NCBI GenBank assembly: GCA_011391115.1
Contig: JAABRC010000005.1
Span: 1-22,632 of the forward strand
Reading direction: 5' to 3'
Source: Candidatus Egaibacter danicus
Lineage (GTDB): Bacteria > Pseudomonadota > Gammaproteobacteria > Burkholderiales > Burkholderiaceae
DNA length: 22,632 nucleotides
Shown: positions 1 through 6,549 of the stretch, piece after piece
Layout of the letters: the number at the start of each line of letters is the position of its first letter
How positions within the stretch are numbered: position 1 is the first letter of the stretch
The notes under the pieces: generated by a model
What the model was told of the DNA's origin: nothing
The model's database searches: none
Seen by the model: the letters and a program-made list of their open reading frames with translations, nothing else
Translations under genes and position numbers: made by a program

Positions 1-2
1 CA

Positions 3-1022
3 CTGGTTCATGCCTGGGCCCGCCGGGGCTTGATTGCCTGGGTGCTGTGGCCCTTCTCCCTGCTGTTTGGCCTGTTGGTATGCTTGCGCCGATTGCTGTA
101 CCGCGTGGGTATTTTCAGCGTCCATCGCGTGAACGTCCCGGTTATCGTCGTGGGCAATGTGGTCGCCGGCGGCTCGGGCAAAACACCGGTCGTGATGGCG
201 CTGGTGAAACACCTGCAGGCAAGAGGCCTGAAACCGGGCGTGGTGTCACATGGTTACGGACGGAGCACCACAGATTGCCGGGAAGTCCAGACCGGCAGCC
301 CGGCATCGGAGGTGGGCGACGAGCCGGCGCTGATCAAAAGAGCGTTATCCGGGGGATCTGTCGTTCCTGTCTTTGTGGGCCGCAGCCGTTTTGAAGCTGC
401 AAGCGCCTTGCTGGCGAAGTACCCGAAAACCGGCGTGATTGTGTGTGACGACGGACTGCAACACCTCGCGCTGCATCGCGATATCGATATCTGTGCATTT
501 GATGATCGCGGTGCAGGCAACGGCTTCATGCTACCGGCTGGCCCTTTGCGCGAGCCCTGGCCCCGGGCGGTCGATCTGTTGCTGCACACGGGGACCAACC
601 CCGCATTTGCGCGGGGGTTTCGTTCGTCGCGTGCGCTGAGCCCCCATGCATTGCAGAGCGACGGAACCCCCATCGCGCTAACAGCACTGGCTTCTACGGC
701 CAGCGCACCACTACTGGCTGTGGCCGCCATCGCTCAGCCAGAGGCCTTTTTTGCCATGCTGCGGGCTCAGGGCCTGCAGCTGTCGAAAACACTTGCGCTG
801 CCAGATCACTATGATTTCGATAGCTGGTCACGCCCATCTGATAAGGCCTACACACTGATTTGTACCGAAAAAGACGCCGTCAAGCTGTGGCCAGACCATC
901 CCGACGCACTGGCAGTACCCCTGGTGTTCACGCCGGAGCCCGCCTTCATGCAGGCGCTGGACCAGTTGCTGGATGCCTTGCCCCAAAAGTTATCATCTCC
1001 CCATGGACACACGACTTCTTGA
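3..1022 (+). CDS. lpxK: Tetraacyldisaccharide 4'-kinase LpxK (5' end cut off by window)
   Basis: LpxK phosphorylates the 4' position of the lipid A disaccharide precursor at the cytoplasmic face of the inner membrane, using ATP. The frame is open from base 3, reading L-V-H-A-W-A-R-R-G before the first possible start (TTG at 30). The true start is therefore upstream of the window and the gene is partial. Visible signs are an N-terminal hydrophobic segment with basic residues, the P-loop [10 protein letters not shown], the motif CDDGLQH, and [10 protein letters not shown] near the C-terminus; all are typical of LpxK. The stop overlaps the next gene by 20 bases, which suggests co-transcription and translational coupling. 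The segment around bases 809-861 resembles a family-specific DNA repeat (listed separately), but the reading frame and motif spacing look normal. Identification is secure. Confidence 0.95.
   Translation: MVHAWARRGLIAWVLWPFSLLFGLLVCLRRLLYRVGIFSVHRVNVPVIVVGNVVAGGSGKTPVVMALVKHLQARGLKPGVVSHGYGRSTTDCREVQTGSPASEVGDEPALIKRALSGGSVVPVFVGRSRFEAASALLAKYPKTGVIVCDDGLQHLALHRDIDICAFDDRGAGNGFMLPAGPLREPWPRAVDLLLHTGTNPAFARGFRSSRALSPHALQSDGTPIALTALASTASAPLLAVAAIAQPEAFFAMLRAQGLQLSKTLALPDHYDFDSWSRPSDKAYTLICTEKDAVKLWPDHPDALAVPLVFTPEPAFMQALDQLLDALPQKLSSPHGHTTS
809..861 (+). repeat. Possible copy D of the short repeat, inside lpxK
   Basis: CTAT-GATTTCG-ATAG (809-823) followed by a 42-base body (820-861) aligns gap-free with the other candidates (about 24-25 of 42 matching copies A and C). 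However, the encoded segment between DHYDF and TEKDA has the normal LpxK length, and DHYDF is a conserved protein motif, so chance similarity is quite possible. Confidence 0.25.
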
Positions 1023-1185
1023 ACTTCTGGTCTGCCCCGTCACCAAGGGCCCGCTGCAATACGACCGCGAGCACCACGAGCTGATCTCGCGCAGCGCGCG
1101 CCTGGCCTATCCGGTGCGTGACGACATTCCCATCCTGCTGGAAAACGAAGCGCGCGTGCTGACGGATGAGGAACTGGGGCTGTGA
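1003..1185 (+). CDS. Trm112/YcaR family small protein (UPF0434)
   Basis: A 60-residue protein beginning [18 protein letters not shown] and ending [11 protein letters not shown], the usual size and layout of the bacterial Trm112/YcaR family. Members in other organisms are small zinc-binding partners of methyltransferases; the bacterial role is poorly defined. I chose the ATG at 1003 because it gives the conserved MDxRLLExL start; an ATG 30 bases upstream would add residues with no family match. Only the first expected zinc-ligand cysteine (C11) is present. The positions of C14 and C29 in E. coli YcaR (from memory) are Thr and Ser here, so zinc binding is doubtful. It overlaps lpxK and is followed after 18 bases by kdsB, the usual lpxK-ycaR-kdsB arrangement. 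Confidence 0.9.
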   Translation: MDTRLLELLVCPVTKGPLQYDREHHELISRSARLAYPVRDDIPILLENEARVLTDEELGL

Positions 1186-1203
1186 AACCCTGGCTGTAGA
1201 TCC

Positions 1204-1983
1204 ATGCGCTTCACCGTCTTGATTCCTGCCCGGTTGGCGTCTACCCGCCTTCCTAACAAACCGCTGGCCGACATTGGCGGCTTGCCCATGATCGTGCGGG
1301 TGGCCCAACGGGTCATGTCGGGTACGGACTCCCGTGTGGTGGTCGCGGCCGACAGCGCGGAAATCATCACCGCGTGCCAGGCTCACGGCATCGAAGCCGT
1401 TTTGACCCGCACCGATCACCCGTCGGGCAGTGACCGGCTGGCCGAGGCTTGCAACATCCTCGGCCTGAGGGACGACGAAATCGTGGTGAACGTCCAGGGT
1501 GACGAACCCTTGATCGACCCTGCTCTGGTGAGCGACGTGGCCAGCCTGTTGCTGCACCACCCGCAGATGAGCATGAGTACCGCCGCGCATCCGATCGGGG
1601 CACTGGATGATTTCAGCAACCCCAACATCGTCAAGGTGGTGCTGGACGCGAACAACGTGGCACTGTATTTCAGCCGCGCGCCCATTGCCTTCGCGCGTGA
1701 TTTTCCCGGACAGGCCTGGTGGCAGGACGATGCACAGTCAAGCCCCGGGATGGCAGGTGCGGCACCACTGCGCCACGTCGGCATTTACGGCTACCGCGCC
1801 GGTTTTTTGCGGCTTTTCCCGACGTTGCCACGCGCGCCGATTGAAATCGTCGAGGCGCTGGAGCAGCTACGTGCCATGTGGCATGGGCACCGCATCGCCG
1901 TGCATGTCACCCACCGGGCACCCGGGCCAGGGGTGGACACACCGGAAGACCTGGAACGGGTTCGCCAACTGTTCAAGGCATGA
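1204..1983 (+). CDS. kdsB: 3-deoxy-manno-octulosonate cytidylyltransferase KdsB (CMP-KDO synthetase)
   Basis: This 259-residue enzyme activates KDO with CTP to give CMP-KDO for the inner core of lipopolysaccharide, acting in the cytoplasm. The N-terminal nucleotide-binding signature [15 protein letters not shown], the motif [11 protein letters not shown] near residue 100, [12 protein letters not shown] near 190 and the C-terminal [15 protein letters not shown] are all characteristic. The length matches the family. A short stretch around residues 163-180 ([18 protein letters not shown]) is a little longer than I would expect, but it is a known variable loop region. The ATG at 1204 follows the preceding stop by 18 bases. 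No strong Shine-Dalgarno is visible, so it is probably translated within the lpxK operon. The gene closes the lipid A/KDO cluster. Confidence 0.96.
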   Translation: MRFTVLIPARLASTRLPNKPLADIGGLPMIVRVAQRVMSGTDSRVVVAADSAEIITACQAHGIEAVLTRTDHPSGSDRLAEACNILGLRDDEIVVNVQGDEPLIDPALVSDVASLLLHHPQMSMSTAAHPIGALDDFSNPNIVKVVLDANNVALYFSRAPIAFARDFPGQAWWQDDAQSSPGMAGAAPLRHVGIYGYRAGFLRLFPTLPRAPIEIVEALEQLRAMWHGHRIAVHVTHRAPGPGVDTPEDLERVRQLFKA

Positions 1984-2049
1984 GCCACCGCCACGGAGTC
2001 TGACGTAAGCGAAGCCGAAGGTGGCACGTGCTATTCTTCGTCCTAATGA

Positions 2050-2778
<729 letters not shown>

Positions 2779-2799
2779 TTTGGCCTGATCTGACCTGCA

Positions 2800-3801
2800 T
2801 CAGGAATGCACCGCCAGTGTCAGCATCAGGGCAATGCGCGCCTTGACCGGTGACAGGCCACCAGAGTCAGGAAAGCGGGCATCCGGCGGTGATATGACCC
2901 GGCCCATGGGACAACGCGTAGCGCGCACTACCGCGACACCGCTATGCTTTGCTTCCAGCAGAGCTTCTTCCAGGTCTTGATGCACCGTGCCATTGCCGGT
3001 GGCGGCAACAACCAGGCCTTTGAGTACGGGCTCATCGCCTGAAGCGCTGCTGTTTTGGGGCTGGTTCATCAGCGCTTTCACGATGGCACCACGGGCTCCG
3101 GCGTAGTTCATCACAATTTCCACCCATGGCCAGACCGTCAGGTTCACTATCTTTTCGATAGCTTCTGGCGTATAGCTGACAGGGGCTGAAGGCCAATTTC
3201 TCACCAATCTGACCACGCCCTCTTCGACATAGCCAATGGGGCCAGCATCACCTGATCCGAAGGCGTCCACCCGATAAGTGTGCATTTTTTGCACATCGAC
3301 GGCACTGTGAATGGTGCCTGCGCACACGGCTACCACGCCGCGGGCGCCCGGTGCCGTTGCCACGGCCACCGCATCCAGCACGTTTTGTGGACCGTCCGGC
3401 GCGGCTGATGAGGCGGGGCGCATGGCGCAGGTCAACACCACTGCCTTGCCAGGGTCCAACAGCGCATGCAGGAAATAAGCCGTTTCTTCCAGCGTGTCGG
3501 TGCCGTGTGTGATGACGATGCCCTGCACGTCGGCGTCGGCCAGCAGGGTCTGCACCCGGGCGGCCAGCTGCTGCCAGACAGCGAAGCTCATGTCCTTGCT
3601 GTCGAGTTGGGCCACCTGCTCGGTCACGACCTGACAAGGGCCGCGTTGCAGGCCTGGAATGGCTGCCAGCAACTGGTCAACCCCCACCTCACCGGCCTTG
3701 TAGCCAATGTTGTCCGCCCCGTCCTGTGCCTTGCCCGCAATGGTGCCCCCAGTGCCCAGCACGACGATCTTTTTATGACTATTTGTGGTCATCACTTGCA
3801 T
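2800..3801 (-). CDS. Type II-like L-asparaginase, no signal peptide
   Basis: A 333-residue asparaginase/glutaminase-family enzyme that hydrolyses L-asparagine to aspartate and ammonia. The first catalytic motif is LGTGGTIAG (T17 nucleophile) and the second VITHGTDTLEET (Thr-Asp pair), followed by CAMRP and DGPQN; a Tyr in NIGYKAG matches the active-site loop. There is no N-terminal hydrophobic segment, so it should be cytoplasmic, unlike periplasmic E. coli AnsB. Two starts are possible: ATG at 3801 or ATG at 3792; neither has a clear Shine-Dalgarno. The gene diverges from lexA, and the nearer SOS box begins only 10 bases upstream of the longer start. Residues about 201-218 coincide with a copy of the short repeat. 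It converges on adk with a 21-base gap and no obvious terminator. Confidence 0.92.
   Translation of the reverse strand: MQVMTTNSHKKIVVLGTGGTIAGKAQDGADNIGYKAGEVGVDQLLAAIPGLQRGPCQVVTEQVAQLDSKDMSFAVWQQLAARVQTLLADADVQGIVITHGTDTLEETAYFLHALLDPGKAVVLTCAMRPASSAAPDGPQNVLDAVAVATAPGARGVVAVCAGTIHSAVDVQKMHTYRVDAFGSGDAGPIGYVEEGVVRLVRNWPSAPVSYTPEAIEKIVNLTVWPWVEIVMNYAGARGAIVKALMNQPQNSSASGDEPVLKGLVVAATGNGTVHQDLEEALLEAKHSGVAVVRATRCPMGRVISPPDARFPDSGGLSPVKARIALMLTLAVHS
3147..3199 (+). repeat. Candidate copy C of a short palindromic repeat, inside the asparaginase gene
   Basis: An inverted repeat CTATC-TTTTC-GATAG (3147-3161) leads into a 42-base segment (3158-3199) that aligns without gaps to copies at 4721-4762 and 16221-16262. 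Shared blocks are ATAGCT, CT, CG, a G-rich AGGGGCT-like centre and a T-rich end. By eye, 24 of 42 bases agree with the copy at 4721. It matches a repeat consensus I remember from Comamonadaceae genomes. The asparaginase length is normal for its family, so an insertion here is not proven; chance resemblance or replacement of existing sequence is possible. Confidence 0.45.
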
Positions 3802-3810
3802 TCTTTTAAA

Positions 3811-3830
3811 AACTGGTTAAAAATACAGTT
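3811..3830. promoter_or_regulatory. LexA operator (SOS box 1) in the asparaginase/lexA divergent region
   Basis: The 20-base site AACTGGTTAAAAATACAGTT contains CTGG-N8-ACAG, one base from the enterobacterial core CTGT-N8-ACAG, with an A/T-rich centre. It lies 54 bases upstream of the lexA ATG and 10 bases upstream of the longer asparaginase start. LexA autoregulation through such sites is well established; binding here is inferred from sequence. Confidence 0.85.
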
Positions 3831-3849
3831 ACTGGATATTAAGACAGCT
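3830..3849. promoter_or_regulatory. LexA operator (SOS box 2) upstream of lexA
   Basis: A second site, TACTGGATATTAAGACAGCT, again CTGG-N8-ACAG, abuts the first box with 19 bases between equivalent positions. This is close to two helical turns, so both could be bound on the same DNA face. Paired boxes in front of lexA are also known in E. coli. Box 2 is closer to lexA and further from the asparaginase gene than box 1. Confidence 0.8.
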
Positions 3850-3872
3850 TTTCAGCGGTCCATGCCCATACC

Positions 3873-3878
3873 AAGGAG
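3873..3878 (+). promoter_or_regulatory. Shine-Dalgarno of lexA (decides the start)
   Basis: AAGGAG sits five bases before the ATG at 3884. A GTG at 3878 in the same frame overlaps this motif and so cannot be the start it serves. This fixes LexA at 228 residues beginning [10 protein letters not shown]. Confidence 0.85.
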
Positions 3879-3883
3879 TGATC

Positions 3884-4570
3884 ATGAGCGACTTGCCAGA
3901 GTTTCCGGTCAAACTGACCGCCCGCCAGCAACAGATTCTGGACCTGATCCAGAGCGCCATTGCCCGCACGGGAGCGCCGCCCACCCGCGCTGAAATTGCT
4001 TCCGAATTGGGCTTCAAGTCCGCCAATGCGGCAGAAGAGCATCTCCAGGCGCTGGCGCGCAAAGGCGTCATCGAACTGGTCAGCGGCACGTCGCGCGGCA
4101 TTCGCCTCAAAAGCGAAACGCTTCGCTCCATCAACGAGTCACGCATCAAACAATTTTCCTTTCCGATGCCCAGTCTGGCCCAGTTGGCACTGCCGCTGAT
4201 TGGTCGGGTAGCCGCCGGCTCCCCGATTCTGGCGCAAGAGCATGTGGATCAAACCTATTACGTCGAAAACAGCCTGTTTCAGCGCAAGCCCGATTACCTG
4301 CTCAAGGTGCGGGGCATGTCCATGCGTGATGCGGGCATCATGGACGGGGACCTGCTGGCTGTTCAGGCTACAAAAGACGCGAAGAACGGGCAAATTGTCG
4401 TCGCCCGGCTGGGCGATGAGGTCACCGTCAAACGTTTTCGTCGCAACAAGCATCTGATTGAGCTGCATCCAGAAAACCCGGACTACCAGACCATTGTGGT
4501 GGAACCGGGCGAGCCGTTCGAGATAGAGGGCCTGGCTGTTGGTCTGATTCGCAACACCATGTTGATGTAA
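3884..4570 (+). CDS. lexA: LexA, SOS response repressor/autoprotease
   Basis: A 228-residue LexA. The N-terminal winged helix-turn-helix covers residues about 10-75 ([22 protein letters not shown] is the recognition region). The cleavage site is A111-G112 in GRVAAGSP. The catalytic serine is S146 in RGMSMRDAG and the lysine K183 in EVTVKRF; their 37-residue spacing equals the E. coli S119/K156 spacing. RecA-stimulated self-cleavage at Ala-Gly inactivates the repressor after DNA damage. The protein is longer than E. coli LexA (202) because of an extended linker at about residues 76-104. Two SOS boxes upstream predict autorepression. A small ORF follows after 24 bases and is probably in the same transcript. 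Confidence 0.97.
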   Translation: MSDLPEFPVKLTARQQQILDLIQSAIARTGAPPTRAEIASELGFKSANAAEEHLQALARKGVIELVSGTSRGIRLKSETLRSINESRIKQFSFPMPSLAQLALPLIGRVAAGSPILAQEHVDQTYYVENSLFQRKPDYLLKVRGMSMRDAGIMDGDLLAVQATKDAKNGQIVVARLGDEVTVKRFRRNKHLIELHPENPDYQTIVVEPGEPFEIEGLAVGLIRNTMLM

Positions 4571-4594
4571 TTCATTTTCAAAGAGGTACGAACC

Positions 4595-4933
4595 ATGAGC
4601 ATCGCTTTGTCTGCCTTCCCCGGAATTTTGGCCCCCATTCAGGGTTTCGTTCAATGGCTGAGTGGTGGGGCACGCCCAAGCCCTGCTGTGCGCCCAGCCG
4701 CCGGATTTGCTACTGATTCAATAGCTGCTCACGCATATCCGGAGAAGGCTGGGGCCACTATTCAGGCAAAGTCTGCGCCCCTCATACGCTCATCTTCACG
4801 CCTGCGCGTGGTCCGGGTGATGGAGGCTGGCCAGAAGCCCGGCCAGGTCGGCCGGATGGTTATCTCCGGCCGCATGTCCGATGTCTGCGCCGAGCTGGAC
4901 CGGCTGGCCGCCTGCTCAGGCGGCGGCGCCTAA
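4595..4933 (+). CDS. Uncharacterised 112-residue protein in the lexA transcript
   Basis: This small ORF lies 24 bases after lexA and has its own AAGAGG ribosome binding site at 4581-4586, so it is probably translated and controlled by LexA with lexA. I do not recognise a functional domain. The N-terminus (MSIALSAFPGILAPIQGFV) is mildly hydrophobic. Residues 39-56 are encoded exactly by a short repeat copy (4709-4762, 18 codons in phase). The C-terminal part, about 67-105, with VMEAGQKPGQVGRMVISGRM then DVCAELDRLAA, looks like a conserved basic/amphipathic module that I believe recurs as hypothetical proteins in Burkholderiales. In Pseudomonas sulA follows lexA, but I see no SulA features. The last 18 bases overlap the end of the convergent DUF1993 gene. 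Confidence 0.75.
   Translation: MSIALSAFPGILAPIQGFVQWLSGGARPSPAVRPAAGFATDSIAAHAYPEKAGATIQAKSAPLIRSSSRLRVVRVMEAGQKPGQVGRMVISGRMSDVCAELDRLAACSGGGA
4709..4762 (+). repeat. Copy A of the short palindromic repeat, in frame inside the lexA-linked ORF
   Basis: An imperfect palindrome of 17 bases (GCTACTGATTCAATAGC, 4709-4725) runs into the 42-base body 4721-4762, which aligns gap-free with 3158-3199 and 16221-16262. The element spans exactly 18 codons (residues 39-56) of the small protein downstream of lexA and keeps the frame open. It fits the consensus I remember for a dispersed Comamonadaceae repeat; genome-wide copy number cannot be seen here. Confidence 0.6.
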
Positions 4934-5431
4934 CAGGTATTCGTGCTTGCCCAGATCCACGCCGTTGTGCCGCAAGATGGCATAGGCGGTGGTGACGTGG
5001 AAAAACAGGTTTGGCAGCATCCAGTGCTTGAGGTAGGCCTCACCACTCATGGTACGGGTGCTGTCCCGTCCAACCGGGAAAGTAATCTCTTTGGCCTCCG
5101 TGCCATCCAGATAGTTTCCAGACACAGTGGCCAGGTAATCCAGCGTCTTCTGGATTCGGGCCTTCAAATCAGCCAGCGTGACTTCGTTGTCCTCAAATTT
5201 GGGGGCCTGAATGCCTGATAACCGGGCTATACCGTTTTTGGCTGCGTCGCACGCGATCTGAACCTGTTTGGTAAACGGCAGCATGTCCGGCGCCAGACGG
5301 TACTGGGTCAGCGCGAGTTGATCACATTTTTTGATATCTACAAAAGATTGGGCCTTGTCCAGAAAGTGACTGAGATTTCGCAGCATCGCCGTACAAATGG
5401 GCAGCGATGCAGAGGACATTGAAATGGACAT
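4916..5431 (-). CDS. DUF1993 family protein
   Basis: A 171-residue protein of the DUF1993 family, which has a DinB-like helical-bundle appearance but no assigned reaction. Recognisable parts are the N-terminal helix MLRNLSHFLDKAQSF, the segment ALTQYRLAPDMLPFTKQVQIACD at about residues 40-62, the Y-L-K-H-W region, and PNLFFHVTTAYAILRHNGVDLGKHEYLLG at the C-terminus, typical of the family. The ATG at 5431 is preceded by GAGGT on the coding strand (complement of 5440-5444). It is divergent from the dehydrogenase gene with a 102-base gap, and its 3' end overlaps the small lexA-linked ORF by 18 bases tail to tail. Substrate and role are unknown. Confidence 0.9.
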   Translation of the reverse strand: MSISMSSASLPICTAMLRNLSHFLDKAQSFVDIKKCDQLALTQYRLAPDMLPFTKQVQIACDAAKNGIARLSGIQAPKFEDNEVTLADLKARIQKTLDYLATVSGNYLDGTEAKEITFPVGRDSTRTMSGEAYLKHWMLPNLFFHVTTAYAILRHNGVDLGKHEYLLGAAA

Positions 5432-5533
5432 GATGGCTTACCTCAACAAGTAGAACAGGAGCGCCATCCTACCCGCTTGGCCCGCTTTGTGCCGGGCATG
5501 GAATGGCCAGCCCGCCCAAGGCACAATAGTGGC

Positions 5534-6541
5534 ATGAATGTCGTGATTCTTGATGACTACCAGGATGCGGTTCGCAAGCTCAAATGTGCCGCCAAGCTGG
5601 ACGCCTATCCGGCCAAAGTCTATACCAACACCGTCAAGGGAATCGGGCAACTATCCGTCCGCTTGAAGGATGCTGACATCGTCGTTCTGATTCGCGAGCG
5701 AACCCATATGTCGCGTCAGCTGATCGAGAAACTCCCGAAACTCAAGCTGATTGTGCAAACCGGGCGAGCTGGCAGCCATGTCGATATCGCGGCCTGTACC
5801 GAACGCGGCATTGCCGTGGCTGAAGGCACGGGCTCCCCCATCGCTCCTGCCGAGTTGACCTGGGCTCTGATCATGGCCGCTACCCGTCGCCTTCCCCATT
5901 ACATCGGCAACCTCAAGCACGGCGCCTGGCAGCAGTCGGGTTTGAAGGCAGGGTCGATGCCTGCCAATTTTGGCATTGGCAGCGTACTTCATGGCAAGAC
6001 ACTGGGTATCTGGGGCTACGGAAAAATTGGCCGCATGGTTGCCGGATACGGAAAAGCGTTTGGCATGAATGTCATGGTCTGGGGGCGTGACCCCTCTCTG
6101 GAACGTGCTGTCATGGATGGGCATCACGCTGCACTGTCCAGAGACGAGTTTTTTACGCAGAGCGATGTGCTGTCGTTGCACCTCAGGCTCAATGATGAAA
6201 CCAGGGCCATTGTGCAGACCGAAGACCTGGCCCGCATGAAACCGACCTCATTGCTGGTGAACACCTCCCGCGCTGAACTCATTGAACCGGATGCACTTCT
6301 GGGCGCGCTGAACCGTGGACGCCCGGGTATGGCGGCTGTGGATGTATTCGAAGCCGAGCCCATCCTTCAGGGTCACGCCCTGCTGCGCCTGGAAAACTGT
6401 GTGTGCACCCCCCACATTGGCTACGTCGAGCAGGAAACTTACGAAATGTACTTTGGCGCGGCTTTTGACAACGTCATTCATTTCATTGAAGGCAGCCCCA
6501 CCAACATCATCAACCCGGCGGCTCTACAGGTTCGCCGCTAG
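5534..6541 (+). CDS. D-2-hydroxyacid dehydrogenase family protein
   Basis: A 335-residue NAD(P)-dependent dehydrogenase of the D-isomer 2-hydroxyacid family (SerA/formate dehydrogenase fold). The catalytic domain brackets a Rossmann domain with WGYGKIGRMVAGYGKAFGM (GxGxxG at about residues 157-162). The catalytic Arg lies in LVNTSRAELI, Glu in DVFEAEPI, and His in CTPHIGYVEQ. The substrate cannot be told; this subgroup is often annotated generically and is not classical SerA because it has no ACT domain. I chose the ATG at 5534 for the clean MNVVILDDYQ start. The frame is open to 5477, but the extra residues look like noncoding sequence. There is no Shine-Dalgarno; CACAAT at 5522-5527 could be a -10 placing transcription start at or next to the ATG. 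It converges on the FimV-like gene with an 8-base gap. Confidence 0.92.
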   Translation: MNVVILDDYQDAVRKLKCAAKLDAYPAKVYTNTVKGIGQLSVRLKDADIVVLIRERTHMSRQLIEKLPKLKLIVQTGRAGSHVDIAACTERGIAVAEGTGSPIAPAELTWALIMAATRRLPHYIGNLKHGAWQQSGLKAGSMPANFGIGSVLHGKTLGIWGYGKIGRMVAGYGKAFGMNVMVWGRDPSLERAVMDGHHAALSRDEFFTQSDVLSLHLRLNDETRAIVQTEDLARMKPTSLLVNTSRAELIEPDALLGALNRGRPGMAAVDVFEAEPILQGHALLRLENCVCTPHIGYVEQETYEMYFGAAFDNVIHFIEGSPTNIINPAALQVRR

Positions 6542-6549
6542 CATCAGGC

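Noticed and set aside
946..1590. A 214-codon antisense open frame over the trm112/kdsB region
   Set aside because: Low-complexity composition and overlap with conserved kdsB; a shadow.
1984..2025. GCCACC ... GGTGGC as a terminator between kdsB and adk
   Set aside because: Arms of six bases with about 30 bases between and no T-run; not a credible intrinsic terminator.
4595..4933. SulA division inhibitor by position after lexA
   Set aside because: No SulA-like motif is visible; position alone is not enough.
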